The translations under genes and the position numbers were made by a program. The notes beneath the pieces were generated by a model. The model had not been told where the DNA came from. It saw only the letters and a list, made by a program, of their open reading frames with translations, and searched no databases. Source: Pseudomonas silesiensis (GTDB lineage: Bacteria; Pseudomonadota; Gammaproteobacteria; Pseudomonadales; Pseudomonadaceae). Taken from it: a stretch of 64,000 bases of DNA. Position 1 is the stretch's first letter, and the number at the start of each line of letters is the position of its first letter. The stretch covers positions 5,337,703-5,401,702 of the forward strand of contig NZ_CP014870.1 of assembly GCF_001661075.1 (NCBI RefSeq). The letters are read 5' to 3'. This document shows positions 28,159-39,082 of the stretch, one piece after another.

Positions 28159-29190
28159 TTACAGGAGATTTGGCGCCGGCAGCGGATCAATCTGCGCCCA
28201 ATGCGAAGTATCTTCGCGGTGGGCCTGCAAGTACGGCAACACCGCTCCCAGCAACGGCGCCTTGAACGCTTCCTGGAATCGATGGGCCAGGCCCGGAATC
28301 AGCTTCAACCGACTGCCGCGGATATGCGCCGCCAAGTGGACGCCATGCATCACCGGCAACAGCGGATCGGCAGTGCCATGCACCACCAACGTCGGTACCC
28401 GTAACCGATTGAGCAGCGTCACCCGGCTCGGCTCCGCGAGGATCGCCATGATCTGGCGCTCCACGCCCTGGGGATTGAACGCCCGGTCATAAGACTGCGC
28501 CGCCTGATCCAGCAAAGCCTGTCGATCATCGCTGACCGTCGGGCTGCCCAGTGCTGCCAGCAGATCGGCCTGCTGCTCGAGCGCCACTTCGCGATTGGGC
28601 GCGCTTCGGCGTGAAAGGAGCTGCACCAGCGCCGCACTCGGTGCCGGCAAACCTTCGGCACCGGAGCTGGTCATGATCAGGGTCAGGCTCTCGACCCGCT
28701 TTGGCGCCATGGCCGCCATATGCTGGGCGATCATGCCGCCCATGCTGGCGCCCAGCACGTGGAACTGCTCGACGCGCAAGGCATCCATCAGCCCGAAGGC
28801 ATCGTCGGCCATGTCGGTCAGGGTATAGGGCGCCGCCACCGGCAGACCGAGTTTGTAGCGCAGCACTTCGAAAGTCAGGTTGGCATCGACGGGCGTTTGC
28901 CGCCAGGTTGAGAGGCCGACATCGCGATTGTCGTAGCGGATCACCCGAAAACCCTGCTGACACAACGCGACCACCACCTCGTCCGGCCAGTGGATCAACT
29001 GCCCGCCCAGGCCCATGACCAACAACAATGCCGGATCCGATGCACGGCCGATGCTCTGGTACGCCAGGCTCACCTGCGCCAGATCGACCCGTTCGGTTGG
29101 AACGTTCACCTCACAACGAGACGCCGCCAAGGAAGGCAGGCTGAACAACGCGGCCAGAAATACGGCCGCCGACAGAAACAAAGCATGCAT
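28159..29190 (-). CDS. Secreted alpha/beta hydrolase
   Basis: A 343-residue alpha/beta-hydrolase with an N-terminal signal peptide (about 1-23). The nucleophile elbow is GAS149MGG, the oxyanion segment is [13 protein letters not shown], and later DP and GLAHRF segments probably hold the acid and histidine of the triad. It should act in the periplasm or outside on an ester or similar bond; the substrate is unknown. It stands alone between aauR and the large toxin-like gene and is divergent from the latter. Confidence 0.85.
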   Translation of the reverse strand: MHALFLSAAVFLAALFSLPSLAASRCEVNVPTERVDLAQVSLAYQSIGRASDPALLLVMGLGGQLIHWPDEVVVALCQQGFRVIRYDNRDVGLSTWRQTPVDANLTFEVLRYKLGLPVAAPYTLTDMADDAFGLMDALRVEQFHVLGASMGGMIAQHMAAMAPKRVESLTLIMTSSGAEGLPAPSAALVQLLSRRSAPNREVALEQQADLLAALGSPTVSDDRQALLDQAAQSYDRAFNPQGVERQIMAILAEPSRVTLLNRLRVPTLVVHGTADPLLPVMHGVHLAAHIRGSRLKLIPGLAHRFQEAFKAPLLGAVLPYLQAHREDTSHWAQIDPLPAPNLL

Positions 29191-29397
29191 GAAAAAACAC
29201 CAAAACGCAGAACCCCAGTAGAGCGCGAGTCTGATGATATTCGTTCAATCGCGCTGCCACAGTTGCGTGACAGTTTGATGAATGTCGCCGAATGGTCGGT
29301 GCGGTAACTATGTAGTGCCTATGCCCCGCCGGACTTGCCTTAAATGGCTCGCTCAAGGAGTGGAAACCGCCGCTCCACCACTGTGAGCCCTATTGCC

Positions 29398-32300
29398 ATG
29401 ACCGAAAGACTGCTCTTCGACGACCCCTTTGCGTCACCGACTGTCCTGCCATCCTTCTCCCCATTGCCGTCCCTCCCCGACGAAAGCCTGTTTCTAAAGG
29501 CCTGCGCACGCTGGCGCGAAAGCAGCCAAGGCTTGCGTGAGCTGATGGCCGACAGCCCGGGCATCCGCGACACGCTCGAGCAACGGCTCAAACAGCAACT
29601 GGATCTGGGCGGGCAACACGCCGGCTTGCTGTTTGCCGCCACCGATCAGCAGCCGCAACGATTTGTCAGCTTTACCCAGGCCTGCGCCTTCGTTCTGCAA
29701 CACCCGACACTGGAGACCACGCTGGATCAGGACTGCACTGTGACCGGCCTGAATCAAAGCCACGCCTTGTCGTCCCTGACCCCGCTGCAAATACTCGAAC
29801 GACTGAAGACGCTTGACCCGGTACAGGCACACAGCGAACGCTGGACAACCTTCTGGGAGCAGCGTGCTCCCGGCACGGCAGTGTCGCGAAAAGAGCGGGC
29901 CACGCAGCTGTACCGTCAGCATTTCGAAGCGGCCGCCCACCTGGCTCTGGCCCGAAAATCTCTGACCGCAGAACAGTTCAAACCCCTGCAGTTGCTCCTC
30001 GACCCGCCCGTTGGCGCGCTGACGCTGGACAACCAGCCCGTCCACACCGAGCAACTGGCGCTGATCTTGAGCAACGGCAGCAGGATCAAACCCAAAGGCG
30101 CGTGGGTCATCAGCGTGGGAGACCCGGCAACGGTCGCCCAATGGCTGTATCTGCCCAGCCGGCCCGTCGCCATCCAGCGATTCGACACCCGCAGCGACAT
30201 GGAAACCTGGCTGTCCCGGCAGACCCTCGTCCCTACCGGCTTGCCCACCGACAACATTCGCTATGAATACACCGTCAGCACCGACCCCATGACCGTGGGT
30301 GCCAGCGAGCTGTTTGCGGATCGGTCGCAATCCCAGGTCACCAGCCTGCGTCATGGAACGCCCGGCCAATCCGGGCTGGCGGCGCATGGCGCGCAATCGC
30401 TGGTCCAGGCCGACCGGATAGACCAACAGCGCAGCCACCTCACCGTCTTCGCTTCCCCTCCCAAGCTGGAAGCTGCCGATGGCAGTACCGGAACCGATCA
30501 AGCATCGCTGTTCGGCAGCCTGTATGCCGATATCCCCTGGTCGTTGCGTCAGGCGGCACTGAAACAACAGCGCGATGCACTCGAAACACTGGTGGAAGAA
30601 GTGGGTGAAAGCGCGGCCCTGCAACAGATCAAGGCTTCCCTTGGCGCGTTGGAAACCGCCGAACAAGCCGCTGACAAGGCTGCTTCCGGATTACTCAATC
30701 GGTCGCGAGTAGCGGATCTGGTCACTTTCCAGAGCGAATTCACCGCCCTGCACAGCGCCCACAAGACCGGACTGCACGCCGAGGCCGCACTGCAATTGGC
30801 GCTCAAACAACTGGATGAGGATGAGTACACGCTGCTCAAGGCCCTGCTGGATACCCCCGACGATCCCGGCCCGGACGCGGTAGCGGCCAGTGTGACCCTG
30901 TCGATGAGTCAACAGGACGGCGACAAGACCACGCTCAATACCCAGGAACTCAACGGTGTATTTATCGTGACCCACGCGGATGCGCTCGCCGATGCCAACG
31001 CGCCGCACAGCGTGCTGCTCTACTGGATCGGCACCGGTGGTGGCTTGCAACGGTTCGCCAACCGTCGCGAGCTGGAGCGCCAGATATTCAAGATCCACGA
31101 TCAGAACAACGGATTGACGGTGCGGGCGAAAAAAATCACCGGCGACGCGCTTTTGTATGGCCTGGATCAATTGACCAGCGACTTCGAAGAACAAGCCGGT
31201 GCAATACGCCAGCGTCACGCCGCGGCGACCGCGGACGCCCAGCGTGACGAACAACTGGACATTCTGCGCAAACGCGCACTTGCCACCTTGCAGGTACCGG
31301 TGCATGCCGCCAGAGGCTTGGCCCTCGCTCATTTGCTGGAGCAGAACCGCAGTGGCACCCTCGCTTCCAACCTGCCCGACTGGCTCGGAAAATTGAGCCA
31401 GGCTGACCGAACCGGGCTCAAAAGCCTGGTCGAGGCCTACATTGTGGCGATGCGCCAAAGCCACGCGCTCATGACCATCGCCCTGGAACCGCGTGACGAC
31501 TTCACCCGCAAGCACCTGCACGCCCGTCTGAGCAAAGATTTCTCGCTCAAGGGCCATTTCGACGTGCACCTGCAACTGCCCGATTCCGTCTCGTGGGAAA
31601 AGCAATACAGCTCGACGCCAACCGGGGTGCAGGAAAATTCAGTCATGGTGCCCGGCACCAAGTCCAGCCAAATGTCACTTGCGGACCTGGCCCAACTCAA
31701 TATCGACAACGTTAAATCGGTGCAACAGGATCCGCTGTCGCAGCGTTTGGTCTTCATGCAGCTGCAGGTCACGGCAGCGAATCGAAAAGAACGTAATGCC
31801 TTGCTGAGTGGAATCAATCTGACCTATTTGCGCAAAACCCTACCCGATCTGGATTTGCCCAAGGTCTACGAACAACTGATCCGCGACGCCTTTGTGGGCA
31901 AGTTCAGCGAACCCGCTTTCGTAAAAGAACATCGCCGTGAAAGCCTGATCGAGCCTTGGCGCCTGATGCTCAAGTTGCAAGCAGAATGCGCACGCCTGCA
32001 AAAACAGCTCGGCAGCGACGCATTGAGCGTGCTGAACATCGCCATCGACGCCAACACGGCTGACGCCTGGCGCGCCGATAACAAACGCATCGTCATGCTT
32101 GCCGCCTACCTGGGAGTGGGCGGCAAGGATACGCCCAACAATGGCCCCGTCAGCTTGTCCGGTGTGACCTTCATCGAGGAGCAAGTCAGCGGGCTGACAC
32201 TGCTGTATTTGCCAGACAGCCCTGATGGGCAATTTGTGCGTCGCTACGACAGCCTGGAAGCCGCGCGCAAGGGCCTGTACAACCTGTGCGGCAATGACAA

Positions 32301-35064
32301 GTGGGTGAGCTATCTGGCCGGCCGAGCCTTGCAGGGTAACGTGCGGTCACATGTAAGCCGCATCAATCAGGCTGTGGAAAAGTACTTCGATGCCGTGATC
32401 GGTATTGGCGAACGTTGGCCGGCCACCACTTCGCTGGCCGCGCATTTGCTTGATGCGCATATGGGGCGCCTGATTGAAGCCCATCGCGATACCTCCCGCT
32501 CCAACGATGCGCTGTACATGGAGCGGTACGCCTTGAAAGGCCCGCGCGCCTTCAACTATATAAAAATGGCCATGGGGATGGTGCCATTTGTCGGTACGGT
32601 GCTCGCTCTTTACGATGCCTGGACCGCCGCGAACCAGGCAACGGCGGCGTTTTTACGCGGCGAGGTGGGCGACGGCCTGGCCGAACTCAAATCGATGCTG
32701 TTGTCATTGATCGATGCGGCCATGGACCTGCTTCCCGGCGAAGCGATTACCTCGCAGCTTTCCCGGACGGCCCGTACCCTGACGCGCACCCGCCAGGCTC
32801 ATCAATTGCTCAGCAATGTCGCTGCACTGCAGGGCGTCTCATTGCGTGAGGCTCGGCATATCGTGAAACGCTTCAGCGGTTACGAGTACGAAAAACCGAT
32901 CTCCCTGTCCGCCTTGCAACCCGGCGATCAAGGTCTCTACCGAGGCATCTACCGCCACGCCGACGGTAACTTCATTGTCCGCCAGGGACGCATCTTCCAG
33001 GTGGAACTCAGGGACGCCCGCAGCTGGCGTTTGTATGGCAATTCCCGAAAAACCTACAAGCAGCCCATCGCCCTGGATGAAACAGGCCATTGGGACACCT
33101 GGTACGGCGTTTATGGGACGACCCTCGAAGGCGGCGTACTCGGTGGCGGGCAGGTATTCGGGCGCTTGGCCGATGCACTCGATCCCGTATGGCCGCTGGT
33201 TATCCGCGAACGGTTGCCAAGCTGGTGGGCCGATCGGGTCGTACGCCGCACTGGTCAGTTGGAAAACACAAGTAATGATCTTCGGCGTCTATATAACACC
33301 CATGGTCCGCAAACCAATGCGGCAATCACAAAGTTCAATGAAACCAATGAAGCTTACACCCTTGCCCGTGGAAAAAACCCTGCTACCGGTGCTCCACTCA
33401 GGCCACTTACCGAAGCTCAGCGAACAGATCTTTCCAAACTTGCACAGGCTGCCGACACCAGGTGCGTTCGCGATATCGAACTGAGCATCCAGCGATACAA
33501 AGCATCGGAGGAGTTGCGAGGCCTGGCCAGCGGCGATACAAGAAACCAAGCGATCCGCGCGCAAAACGAGTGCGCCTGGGTGGCGGCTGACCGGTTCCAT
33601 TTGCGCATATTCTTTGCCGGTAAACGCATAGAATCATTGGCGGATGAGGCTGCAGATCTGTCGCGCAAACTGGACAACTTGCCGGAAGGGTCAGGTCAAT
33701 ATTTTGTCGTTCGAGAGGAGGTGCGCAAGATACGAATAAAAATCGTGAGTGAACAAGACCAGATCGAGGAATTGATAGAGCAAGCGAAACAATGGTTCCG
33801 TAAGATCACCCCCCCCCAAAAAAACGCGAAAACCCCAACGTCTGACCAAATAAATTTCGAAGAACTGCGAGAGAAAATTGAATATTCGAGTCAAGCCAGT
33901 GGTCTCAATGCAGAAGTTGTGAAAACGGGCCATCTGTTAGAAATAATGAAACGTGTTGACATTACCAGCGACAGGTCCTGGCTCGATCTGCAACAGCAGA
34001 CGAAAAGCCTGCGCGTGAAGTTCGAAGAAGCTGTATTTACTCATTATGATCTGCCGGAAGTCAGGGCTACGCGAAGGGAGCGTGAACGGATGCTGCGCGA
34101 TTGCCTCACTGTTTACACGCAATTCCATCGCGAACTGCAGGCCTGGTCCACCAGTTTTCCTCAACATTTCCATCTGGAAGCCATTGACCCGCTGCTGACC
34201 ACTATCAATAAGCTGGCCGAGCGAGCGCGCGAAGGCATTGCCAAGCCTACGGTCGCCAAACCGATCAGGCAGAGCACAAAAAAAATCTTCACCACCGAAG
34301 ACGATCGACTACTCATCGGGACTGAGCGATGGGAAAACACCACTCAGAAGCGACAATACGTCATGAGTGGGCTGGGTGGCACCGAGATAGTCCTGGAGCA
34401 AGGCAGCAACGGCAAATTCAGACTGCTGAACCCGCCCGCCGAGGCCCCGGTGCCGACTCAAATAGACCTTGCGACCTTGGTGAGCGATGCCGAGAAGCGC
34501 ATGAAAGACCTGCCGTCACACCAGGCCAGGGTTCAGCAGTATGCCAAACCGGCCAGCGCTCCCGTCGAACAGGAAGAGATGATGACATTCGAAGCGGACG
34601 TGTTGACCCGTATCGCTCTGCAAATCGAAACGTTGGATGCTGCCAACCCGACCATCCGGAAACTGCGCACCAAGGCCGCCGAACATCGACGAGAGGGCCG
34701 GAAAATGCGTACCGCGCACTCTCTGGTCAATACCAATCCTACCGACGGCATGCTGGATGACCTGATCGGCCAAAACGCAGTGGAAATCCGTAAACGCGCG
34801 CCGATCCAAAATTTGACCAAGCCAAAAAAGCGAACCGACTATATGCAGGAATACGAAGTCTGGGACATAACGCAAACATCACCCGAGCTGCTGTGGTACG
34901 CCCACTTCCATTACACCACGGCCACACCCGCGTTCCGCACATTCGAGAAAGGCCACTTGAAGCTAAAGAAACACCGCGGGCTGACCCATGCTGACGACCC
35001 CAGCCTGCCTCTTGGGGACATCGGTAAAAAATCGGTGGTGCTGCCGCACTTCGAAAATCTCTGA
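29398..35064 (+). CDS. Giant DUF6543 dermonecrotic-toxin-like protein
   Basis: A protein of about 1888 residues. The long N-terminal part (about 1-1000) and the hydrophobic pair near 1050-1125 (AMGMVPFVGTVLALYDAW, then LLSLIDAAMDLL) match my memory of Pseudomonas proteins labelled DUF6543 or dermonecrotic toxin domain. A beta-rich module follows (about 1160-1240: LYRGIYRHADGNFIVRQGR), then a long charged, coiled-coil-like stretch (about 1290-1780). The C-terminal domain (LLWYAHFHYTT and GHLKLKKHRG) is unknown to me. No signal peptide, secretion gene or immunity-like neighbour is seen. A C9A7 tract at 33809-33824 is a possible slippage site. The start is uncertain: GTG 29383 and ATG 29344 are in frame upstream. 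Function as a secreted toxin is inferred. Confidence 0.8.
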   Translation: MTERLLFDDPFASPTVLPSFSPLPSLPDESLFLKACARWRESSQGLRELMADSPGIRDTLEQRLKQQLDLGGQHAGLLFAATDQQPQRFVSFTQACAFVLQHPTLETTLDQDCTVTGLNQSHALSSLTPLQILERLKTLDPVQAHSERWTTFWEQRAPGTAVSRKERATQLYRQHFEAAAHLALARKSLTAEQFKPLQLLLDPPVGALTLDNQPVHTEQLALILSNGSRIKPKGAWVISVGDPATVAQWLYLPSRPVAIQRFDTRSDMETWLSRQTLVPTGLPTDNIRYEYTVSTDPMTVGASELFADRSQSQVTSLRHGTPGQSGLAAHGAQSLVQADRIDQQRSHLTVFASPPKLEAADGSTGTDQASLFGSLYADIPWSLRQAALKQQRDALETLVEEVGESAALQQIKASLGALETAEQAADKAASGLLNRSRVADLVTFQSEFTALHSAHKTGLHAEAALQLALKQLDEDEYTLLKALLDTPDDPGPDAVAASVTLSMSQQDGDKTTLNTQELNGVFIVTHADALADANAPHSVLLYWIGTGGGLQRFANRRELERQIFKIHDQNNGLTVRAKKITGDALLYGLDQLTSDFEEQAGAIRQRHAAATADAQRDEQLDILRKRALATLQVPVHAARGLALAHLLEQNRSGTLASNLPDWLGKLSQADRTGLKSLVEAYIVAMRQSHALMTIALEPRDDFTRKHLHARLSKDFSLKGHFDVHLQLPDSVSWEKQYSSTPTGVQENSVMVPGTKSSQMSLADLAQLNIDNVKSVQQDPLSQRLVFMQLQVTAANRKERNALLSGINLTYLRKTLPDLDLPKVYEQLIRDAFVGKFSEPAFVKEHRRESLIEPWRLMLKLQAECARLQKQLGSDALSVLNIAIDANTADAWRADNKRIVMLAAYLGVGGKDTPNNGPVSLSGVTFIEEQVSGLTLLYLPDSPDGQFVRRYDSLEAARKGLYNLCGNDKWVSYLAGRALQGNVRSHVSRINQAVEKYFDAVIGIGERWPATTSLAAHLLDAHMGRLIEAHRDTSRSNDALYMERYALKGPRAFNYIKMAMGMVPFVGTVLALYDAWTAANQATAAFLRGEVGDGLAELKSMLLSLIDAAMDLLPGEAITSQLSRTARTLTRTRQAHQLLSNVAALQGVSLREARHIVKRFSGYEYEKPISLSALQPGDQGLYRGIYRHADGNFIVRQGRIFQVELRDARSWRLYGNSRKTYKQPIALDETGHWDTWYGVYGTTLEGGVLGGGQVFGRLADALDPVWPLVIRERLPSWWADRVVRRTGQLENTSNDLRRLYNTHGPQTNAAITKFNETNEAYTLARGKNPATGAPLRPLTEAQRTDLSKLAQAADTRCVRDIELSIQRYKASEELRGLASGDTRNQAIRAQNECAWVAADRFHLRIFFAGKRIESLADEAADLSRKLDNLPEGSGQYFVVREEVRKIRIKIVSEQDQIEELIEQAKQWFRKITPPQKNAKTPTSDQINFEELREKIEYSSQASGLNAEVVKTGHLLEIMKRVDITSDRSWLDLQQQTKSLRVKFEEAVFTHYDLPEVRATRRERERMLRDCLTVYTQFHRELQAWSTSFPQHFHLEAIDPLLTTINKLAERAREGIAKPTVAKPIRQSTKKIFTTEDDRLLIGTERWENTTQKRQYVMSGLGGTEIVLEQGSNGKFRLLNPPAEAPVPTQIDLATLVSDAEKRMKDLPSHQARVQQYAKPASAPVEQEEMMTFEADVLTRIALQIETLDAANPTIRKLRTKAAEHRREGRKMRTAHSLVNTNPTDGMLDDLIGQNAVEIRKRAPIQNLTKPKKRTDYMQEYEVWDITQTSPELLWYAHFHYTTATPAFRTFEKGHLKLKKHRGLTHADDPSLPLGDIGKKSVVLPHFENL

Positions 35065-35110
35065 TGTTGCGACATGGGCGGGTTTGCCTGACGCCATGAG
35101 GCAAGCAGGA

Positions 35111-35141
35111 CCTGTGGGAGCGAGTTCGCCCCACAGGTTTT
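35111..35141 (+). terminator. Hairpin terminator after the DUF6543 gene
   Basis: CCTGTGGG and CCCACAGG pair around a loop of about 11 nt and are followed by TTTT, 46 bp past the stop. The core also resembles a REP element (GTGGGAGCGAG), so it may be a REP doing terminator duty between convergent genes. Confidence 0.6.
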
Positions 35142-35187
35142 GCACTTCAACCGCCACGCCTGGAGTGACCCGCCGCGTTGCGGTGCT

Positions 35188-37500
35188 TTACGCCAGCTGA
35201 CTGCGCAACTGCCGCGCCGCCGCCACCATGTTCACCAACGCGGCCTCCGTCTCAGGCCATGCGCGGGTTTTCAAGCCGCAATCCGGATTCACCCATAACC
35301 GCTGCGCCGGGATGCGCTTCACCGCTTTTGTCATCAACTTGACCATTTCGGCCGTGTCCGGCACCCGTGGCGAGTGGATGTCGTAGACGCCCGGGCCGAT
35401 GTCGTTCGGGTAGTCGAAGGCTTTGAAGGCCTCGAGCAATTCCATGTCCGAGCGCGAGGTTTCGATAGTGATCACGTCGGCGTCCATCGCTGCGATGGCC
35501 TTGATCACGTCGTTGAATTCGCTGTAGCACATGTGGGTATGGATCTGGGTTTCGTCCCGTACGCCGGACGCGGTCAGCCGGAAGGCTTCCACTGCCCAGT
35601 CCAGATACTCCTGCCATTGTGCCTGGCGTAGCGGCAGGCCTTCGCGGAACGCGGCTTCGTCGATCTGCACGATCTTGATGCCGGCGGCTTCCAGGTCCAG
35701 CACTTCATCACGCAGGGCGAGCGCCAGTTGTTGCGCCTGGATTTTGCGCGAGACGTCTTCCCGGGGGAACGACCACATCAGCATGGTCACGGGCCCGGTC
35801 AGCATGCCTTTCATGACTTTGTCGGTCAGGCCCTGCGCGTAGGTGATCCAGTCGACAGTCATGGCGGCGGGCCGGCTCAGGTCGCCATAGATGATCGCCG
35901 GTTTGACACAGCGCGAGCCGTAGCTCTGGACCCAGCCGAACCGGGTGAAGGCATAACCATCGAGCTGCTCGGCGAAGTACTCGACCATGTCGTTGCGCTC
36001 GGCTTCACCGTGCACCAGCACGTCCAGTCCCAGGCGTTCCTGGACTTGCACCGCGTGACGGATTTCGCTGTGCATCGCGTCGGTGTAATCGTTGGCCGAC
36101 AGTTTGCCTTGCTTGAACGCCTGACGCGCCAGACGGATCGAAGCGGTTTGCGGGAACGAGCCAATGGTCGTCGTCGGGAACGCCGGCAGTTTCAGCCGGG
36201 CACGCTGCTGCTCGATACGTTCGGCAAACGGCGTATGGCGTTGGCTGTCCGCGGCGCCAATGGCGTTGATGCGCGCTTGCACCTCGGCCTTATGGATACG
36301 CGGCGACTCGGCACGACTCGCCTGAACGGCGCGGCTTTCGGCCAGCGCGGCTTGCACCTTGGGTGATTGCGGATCGTTGAGGGCATCACGCAGCACCGAA
36401 ATTTCACCGCATTTCTGCACTGCAAACGCCAGCCAGCTTTTCAGCTCCGGGTCGAGTTTATCTTCGCGCTCCAGATCCACCGGACTGTGCAGTAGCGAGC
36501 AGGAACTGCTGACCCACAGGTTGTCGCCGAAACGTTCCTGGGCAAATTGCAGTTGCGCCAGCACCGGCTCCAGCTCGCACCGCCAGACGTTGCGCCCATT
36601 GACCAAGCCTACCGAGAGAGTCTTGTAGGTCGGCAGGCGATCGAGCACGTGCAGCAGCTGGTCGGGGGCACGCACCGCATCGATGTGCAGGCCTTGCACC
36701 GGCAGGCCGACCGCCAGGCCGAGGTTGTCTTGCAGACCGCTGAAGTAGGTCGCCACCAGCTTTTTCAGCGGCGAGTATTGCAGGATGTGATAGGCGCGCT
36801 CGAAGGCGTTTTTCCAGTCCTGGGGCAGGTCGAGGGTCAGGATCGGCTCATCGATCTGTACCCATTCCACACCTTGCCCGGCGAGGCGGCCGAGGATTTC
36901 GTTGTAGACAGGCAGCAAACGTTCCAGCAGGTCGAGTTTGTCGAAGTCGTCGCCTTTGGCCTTGCCCAGCCACAGGTAAGTCAGCGGGCCGATGATCACC
37001 GGTTTGACGTTGTGACCGAGGGCTTTGGCCTCATCGACCTCATCGAACAGCTGCTCCCAGCTCAGTTTGAACTGCTGATCAACGCTGAATTCCGGGACCA
37101 GGTAGTGGTAGTTGGTGTCGAACCACTTGGTCAGTTCCTGGGCGTATTGCGCTGTGGCATGTTCGCCGCCGCAGCAGCTGGCGGTAGCGCCACGGGCCAT
37201 GGCGAACAGGGTATCGAGCGTCGGCAGGCCGCGTTCATTTCGGGTGCTGTCGAAACGCTCGGGGACCACACCGAACGTCAGGGAATGGGTCAATACCTGG
37301 TCGTACCAGGCAAAGTCGCCCACTGGCAGCAGGTCGATCCCGGCGTCTTGCTGCACTTGCCAGTGGTTGGCGCGCAGCTGGCGGCCGACGCTTTTCAGCG
37401 CATCCTGGTCGAGATCGCCCTTCCAGTAGGCTTCAAGGGCTTTTTTCAGTTCGCGATCAGCGCCGATGCGCGGGAAACCCAGTGTATGTGCCAAGGCCAT
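35188..37500 (-). CDS. metE: Cobalamin-independent methionine synthase
   Basis: MetE transfers a methyl group from 5-methyltetrahydropteroyltriglutamate to homocysteine, making methionine without B12. At 770 residues it has the full two-barrel length. The zinc ligands H656 and C658 (HTHMCYSEF) and C741 (NPDCGLKTR) are present, as is the N-terminal LGFPRIG motif. AGGAAG precedes the ATG. It is divergent from metR across about 120 bp, the classic MetR-activated arrangement. Confidence 0.98.
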   Translation of the reverse strand: MALAHTLGFPRIGADRELKKALEAYWKGDLDQDALKSVGRQLRANHWQVQQDAGIDLLPVGDFAWYDQVLTHSLTFGVVPERFDSTRNERGLPTLDTLFAMARGATASCCGGEHATAQYAQELTKWFDTNYHYLVPEFSVDQQFKLSWEQLFDEVDEAKALGHNVKPVIIGPLTYLWLGKAKGDDFDKLDLLERLLPVYNEILGRLAGQGVEWVQIDEPILTLDLPQDWKNAFERAYHILQYSPLKKLVATYFSGLQDNLGLAVGLPVQGLHIDAVRAPDQLLHVLDRLPTYKTLSVGLVNGRNVWRCELEPVLAQLQFAQERFGDNLWVSSSCSLLHSPVDLEREDKLDPELKSWLAFAVQKCGEISVLRDALNDPQSPKVQAALAESRAVQASRAESPRIHKAEVQARINAIGAADSQRHTPFAERIEQQRARLKLPAFPTTTIGSFPQTASIRLARQAFKQGKLSANDYTDAMHSEIRHAVQVQERLGLDVLVHGEAERNDMVEYFAEQLDGYAFTRFGWVQSYGSRCVKPAIIYGDLSRPAAMTVDWITYAQGLTDKVMKGMLTGPVTMLMWSFPREDVSRKIQAQQLALALRDEVLDLEAAGIKIVQIDEAAFREGLPLRQAQWQEYLDWAVEAFRLTASGVRDETQIHTHMCYSEFNDVIKAIAAMDADVITIETSRSDMELLEAFKAFDYPNDIGPGVYDIHSPRVPDTAEMVKLMTKAVKRIPAQRLWVNPDCGLKTRAWPETEAALVNMVAAARQLRSQLA

Positions 37501-37563
37501 GTTGAAATTCTTCCTATAAAGATTCGGTAAAACATGGCGCTATTGTCGACAGCCAACCCAACA

Positions 37564-37576
37564 TGAGACAAACTCA
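37564..37576. promoter_or_regulatory. Possible MetR binding site
   Basis: TGAG-N5-CTCA is a perfect palindrome in the metE/metR gap and differs by one base per half from the MetR consensus TGAA-N5-TTCA. It lies 64 bp before metE and 43 bp before metR, suitable for activating one gene and repressing the other. Confidence 0.4.
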
Positions 37577-37618
37577 ACCTTTTCGTGTTGATCACAAGTT
37601 TTCCTCATGGAGCCCCCG

Positions 37619-38536
37619 GTGCTTGAAATCCGTCACCTGAAGACCCTGCATGCCTTGCGCGAAGCTGACAGCCTGGTCGATGCCGCCGATCGGCTGCACC
37701 TGACCCAGTCGGCTCTGTCCCACCAGTTCAAGGAGCTGGAGGAGCGCATGGGCATGCCGCTGTTCGTGCGCAAAACCAAACCGGTGCGCTTCACCAGCGC
37801 CGGATTGCGCCTGCTGCAGTTGGCCGATGCCACCCTGCCGCTATTGCGTGGCGCCGAGCGCGACATCGCGCGGCTGGCCGGTGGCACTGCCGGGCGCTTG
37901 CACATGGCGATCGAGTGCCACAGTTGCTTCCAGTGGCTGATGCCGACCATCGATCAGTTCCGCGATGCCTGGCCGGAAGTCGAACTGGACCTGGCCTCGG
38001 GCTTCTCCTTCGCCCCGCTGCCGGCCCTGGCCCGGGGCGACCTGGACCTGGTAGTGACCTCCGATCCGCTGGAACTGGCCGGGATCACCTATGTGCCGCT
38101 GTTCACCTATGAAGCGATGCTCGCGGTCGCCAACCAGCACCGATTGGCGGGCAAGGCCTACATCGTTCCTGAAGATCTGGTGACGGAAACCCTGATCACC
38201 TACCCGGTGGAGCGTGACCGGCTGGACATCTTCACCCGCTTCCTCGAGCCGGCCGACATCGAACCGGCCCAGGTCCGCACCTCGGAACTGACGGTGATGA
38301 TGATGCAACTGGTGGCCAGCGGACGCGGAGTGTGCGGCATGCCGCATTGGGCGCTGCATGAATACAGCTCACGGGGTTATGTGAAGGCCAAGCGCCTGGG
38401 TGAGAAAGGGTTGTTCGCGACCTTGTATGCGGGGATTCGCGCCGACATGCTGGATGCGCCGTATATGCGCGACTTTTTGCTGACGGCCAAGGACACGTCG
38501 TTTTCGACCCTGGATGGCGTCAGCGCCGTTCGCTGA
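37619..38536 (+). CDS. metR: LysR-type regulator MetR
   Basis: A 305-residue LysR-family activator of methionine genes that uses homocysteine as co-inducer. The N-terminal winged helix (LTQSALSHQFKELEERMG) and the MetR-specific segment AIECHSCFQWLMP at about 96-108 closely parallel E. coli MetR. I chose the GTG at 37619, because GGAG lies six bases upstream and the family starts LEIRHLKTL; an ATG four codons earlier has no ribosome-binding site. It is divergent from its expected target metE. Confidence 0.92.
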   Translation: MLEIRHLKTLHALREADSLVDAADRLHLTQSALSHQFKELEERMGMPLFVRKTKPVRFTSAGLRLLQLADATLPLLRGAERDIARLAGGTAGRLHMAIECHSCFQWLMPTIDQFRDAWPEVELDLASGFSFAPLPALARGDLDLVVTSDPLELAGITYVPLFTYEAMLAVANQHRLAGKAYIVPEDLVTETLITYPVERDRLDIFTRFLEPADIEPAQVRTSELTVMMMQLVASGRGVCGMPHWALHEYSSRGYVKAKRLGEKGLFATLYAGIRADMLDAPYMRDFLLTAKDTSFSTLDGVSAVR

Positions 38537-38543
38537 TTCCCCT

Positions 38544-38565
38544 GTAGGAGCAAGCTCGCTCCTAC
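38544..38565. repeat. Compact single REP palindrome
   Basis: GTAGGAGC and GCTCCTAC enclose a 6-nt loop, giving a minimal REP hairpin in the convergent gap between metR and the acetyltransferase gene. It may serve as a terminator-like barrier. Confidence 0.8.
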
Positions 38566-38582
38566 AAGGGGTCGGTGGTGTT

Positions 38583-39080
38583 TCAGATCTCGCGCCACAT
38601 GTGGAGCTTGTCGAAATACACCTCGCCTACCCGCACAGCCATCGGTTCGAGGCCGAACTGGATGAAGCCGCAACGCTTGTACAGGTTGATCGCCGCACCG
38701 TTGCCGGCGGTCACGGTCAGTTGGACCAGCCTCAAGCCCTGACGGTCCTGTGCTTCAGTCAGTGCCGCCTGGACCAGCTTGTAACCCAACCCGCGCCGGC
38801 GGGCGCTGCCGGACACATACATGCCAAACAATGTCGCCTTGTGCCGGGCCTTTTCCCTGGGTTCGAAGGCCAGGCCGACGATGCCCGCCAGACCGCCCTC
38901 TTCGAACGCGCCGAACATCGCGTCGAGTTTGCCGGTCAGGCGCGATTCCCACCAGCCCAACGGCATCACCGCACGCTCGCGCACGGTGGAGGTAAAGGCC
39001 TGGGGATGCAGGTCATAAGCTTCGAGCATCAGTGCCCGATAAGCCAGGGCATGCCTGGTATCCAGCCGTTCAATCCACAC
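38583..39080 (-). CDS. GNAT family acetyltransferase
   Basis: A 165-residue N-acetyltransferase. The acetyl-CoA loop RRRGLGYKLVQAAL (motif A) and the later NLYKRCGF segment (motif B) are clear. The substrate is unknown. I prefer the GTG at 39080, with GGGTGG seven bases upstream; a TTG at 39086 overlaps the preceding stop and is also possible. The gene immediately follows the LysE-type exporter gene and is probably co-transcribed with it. Confidence 0.87.
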   Translation of the reverse strand: MWIERLDTRHALAYRALMLEAYDLHPQAFTSTVRERAVMPLGWWESRLTGKLDAMFGAFEEGGLAGIVGLAFEPREKARHKATLFGMYVSGSARRRGLGYKLVQAALTEAQDRQGLRLVQLTVTAGNGAAINLYKRCGFIQFGLEPMAVRVGEVYFDKLHMWREI

Positions 39081-39082
39081 GA

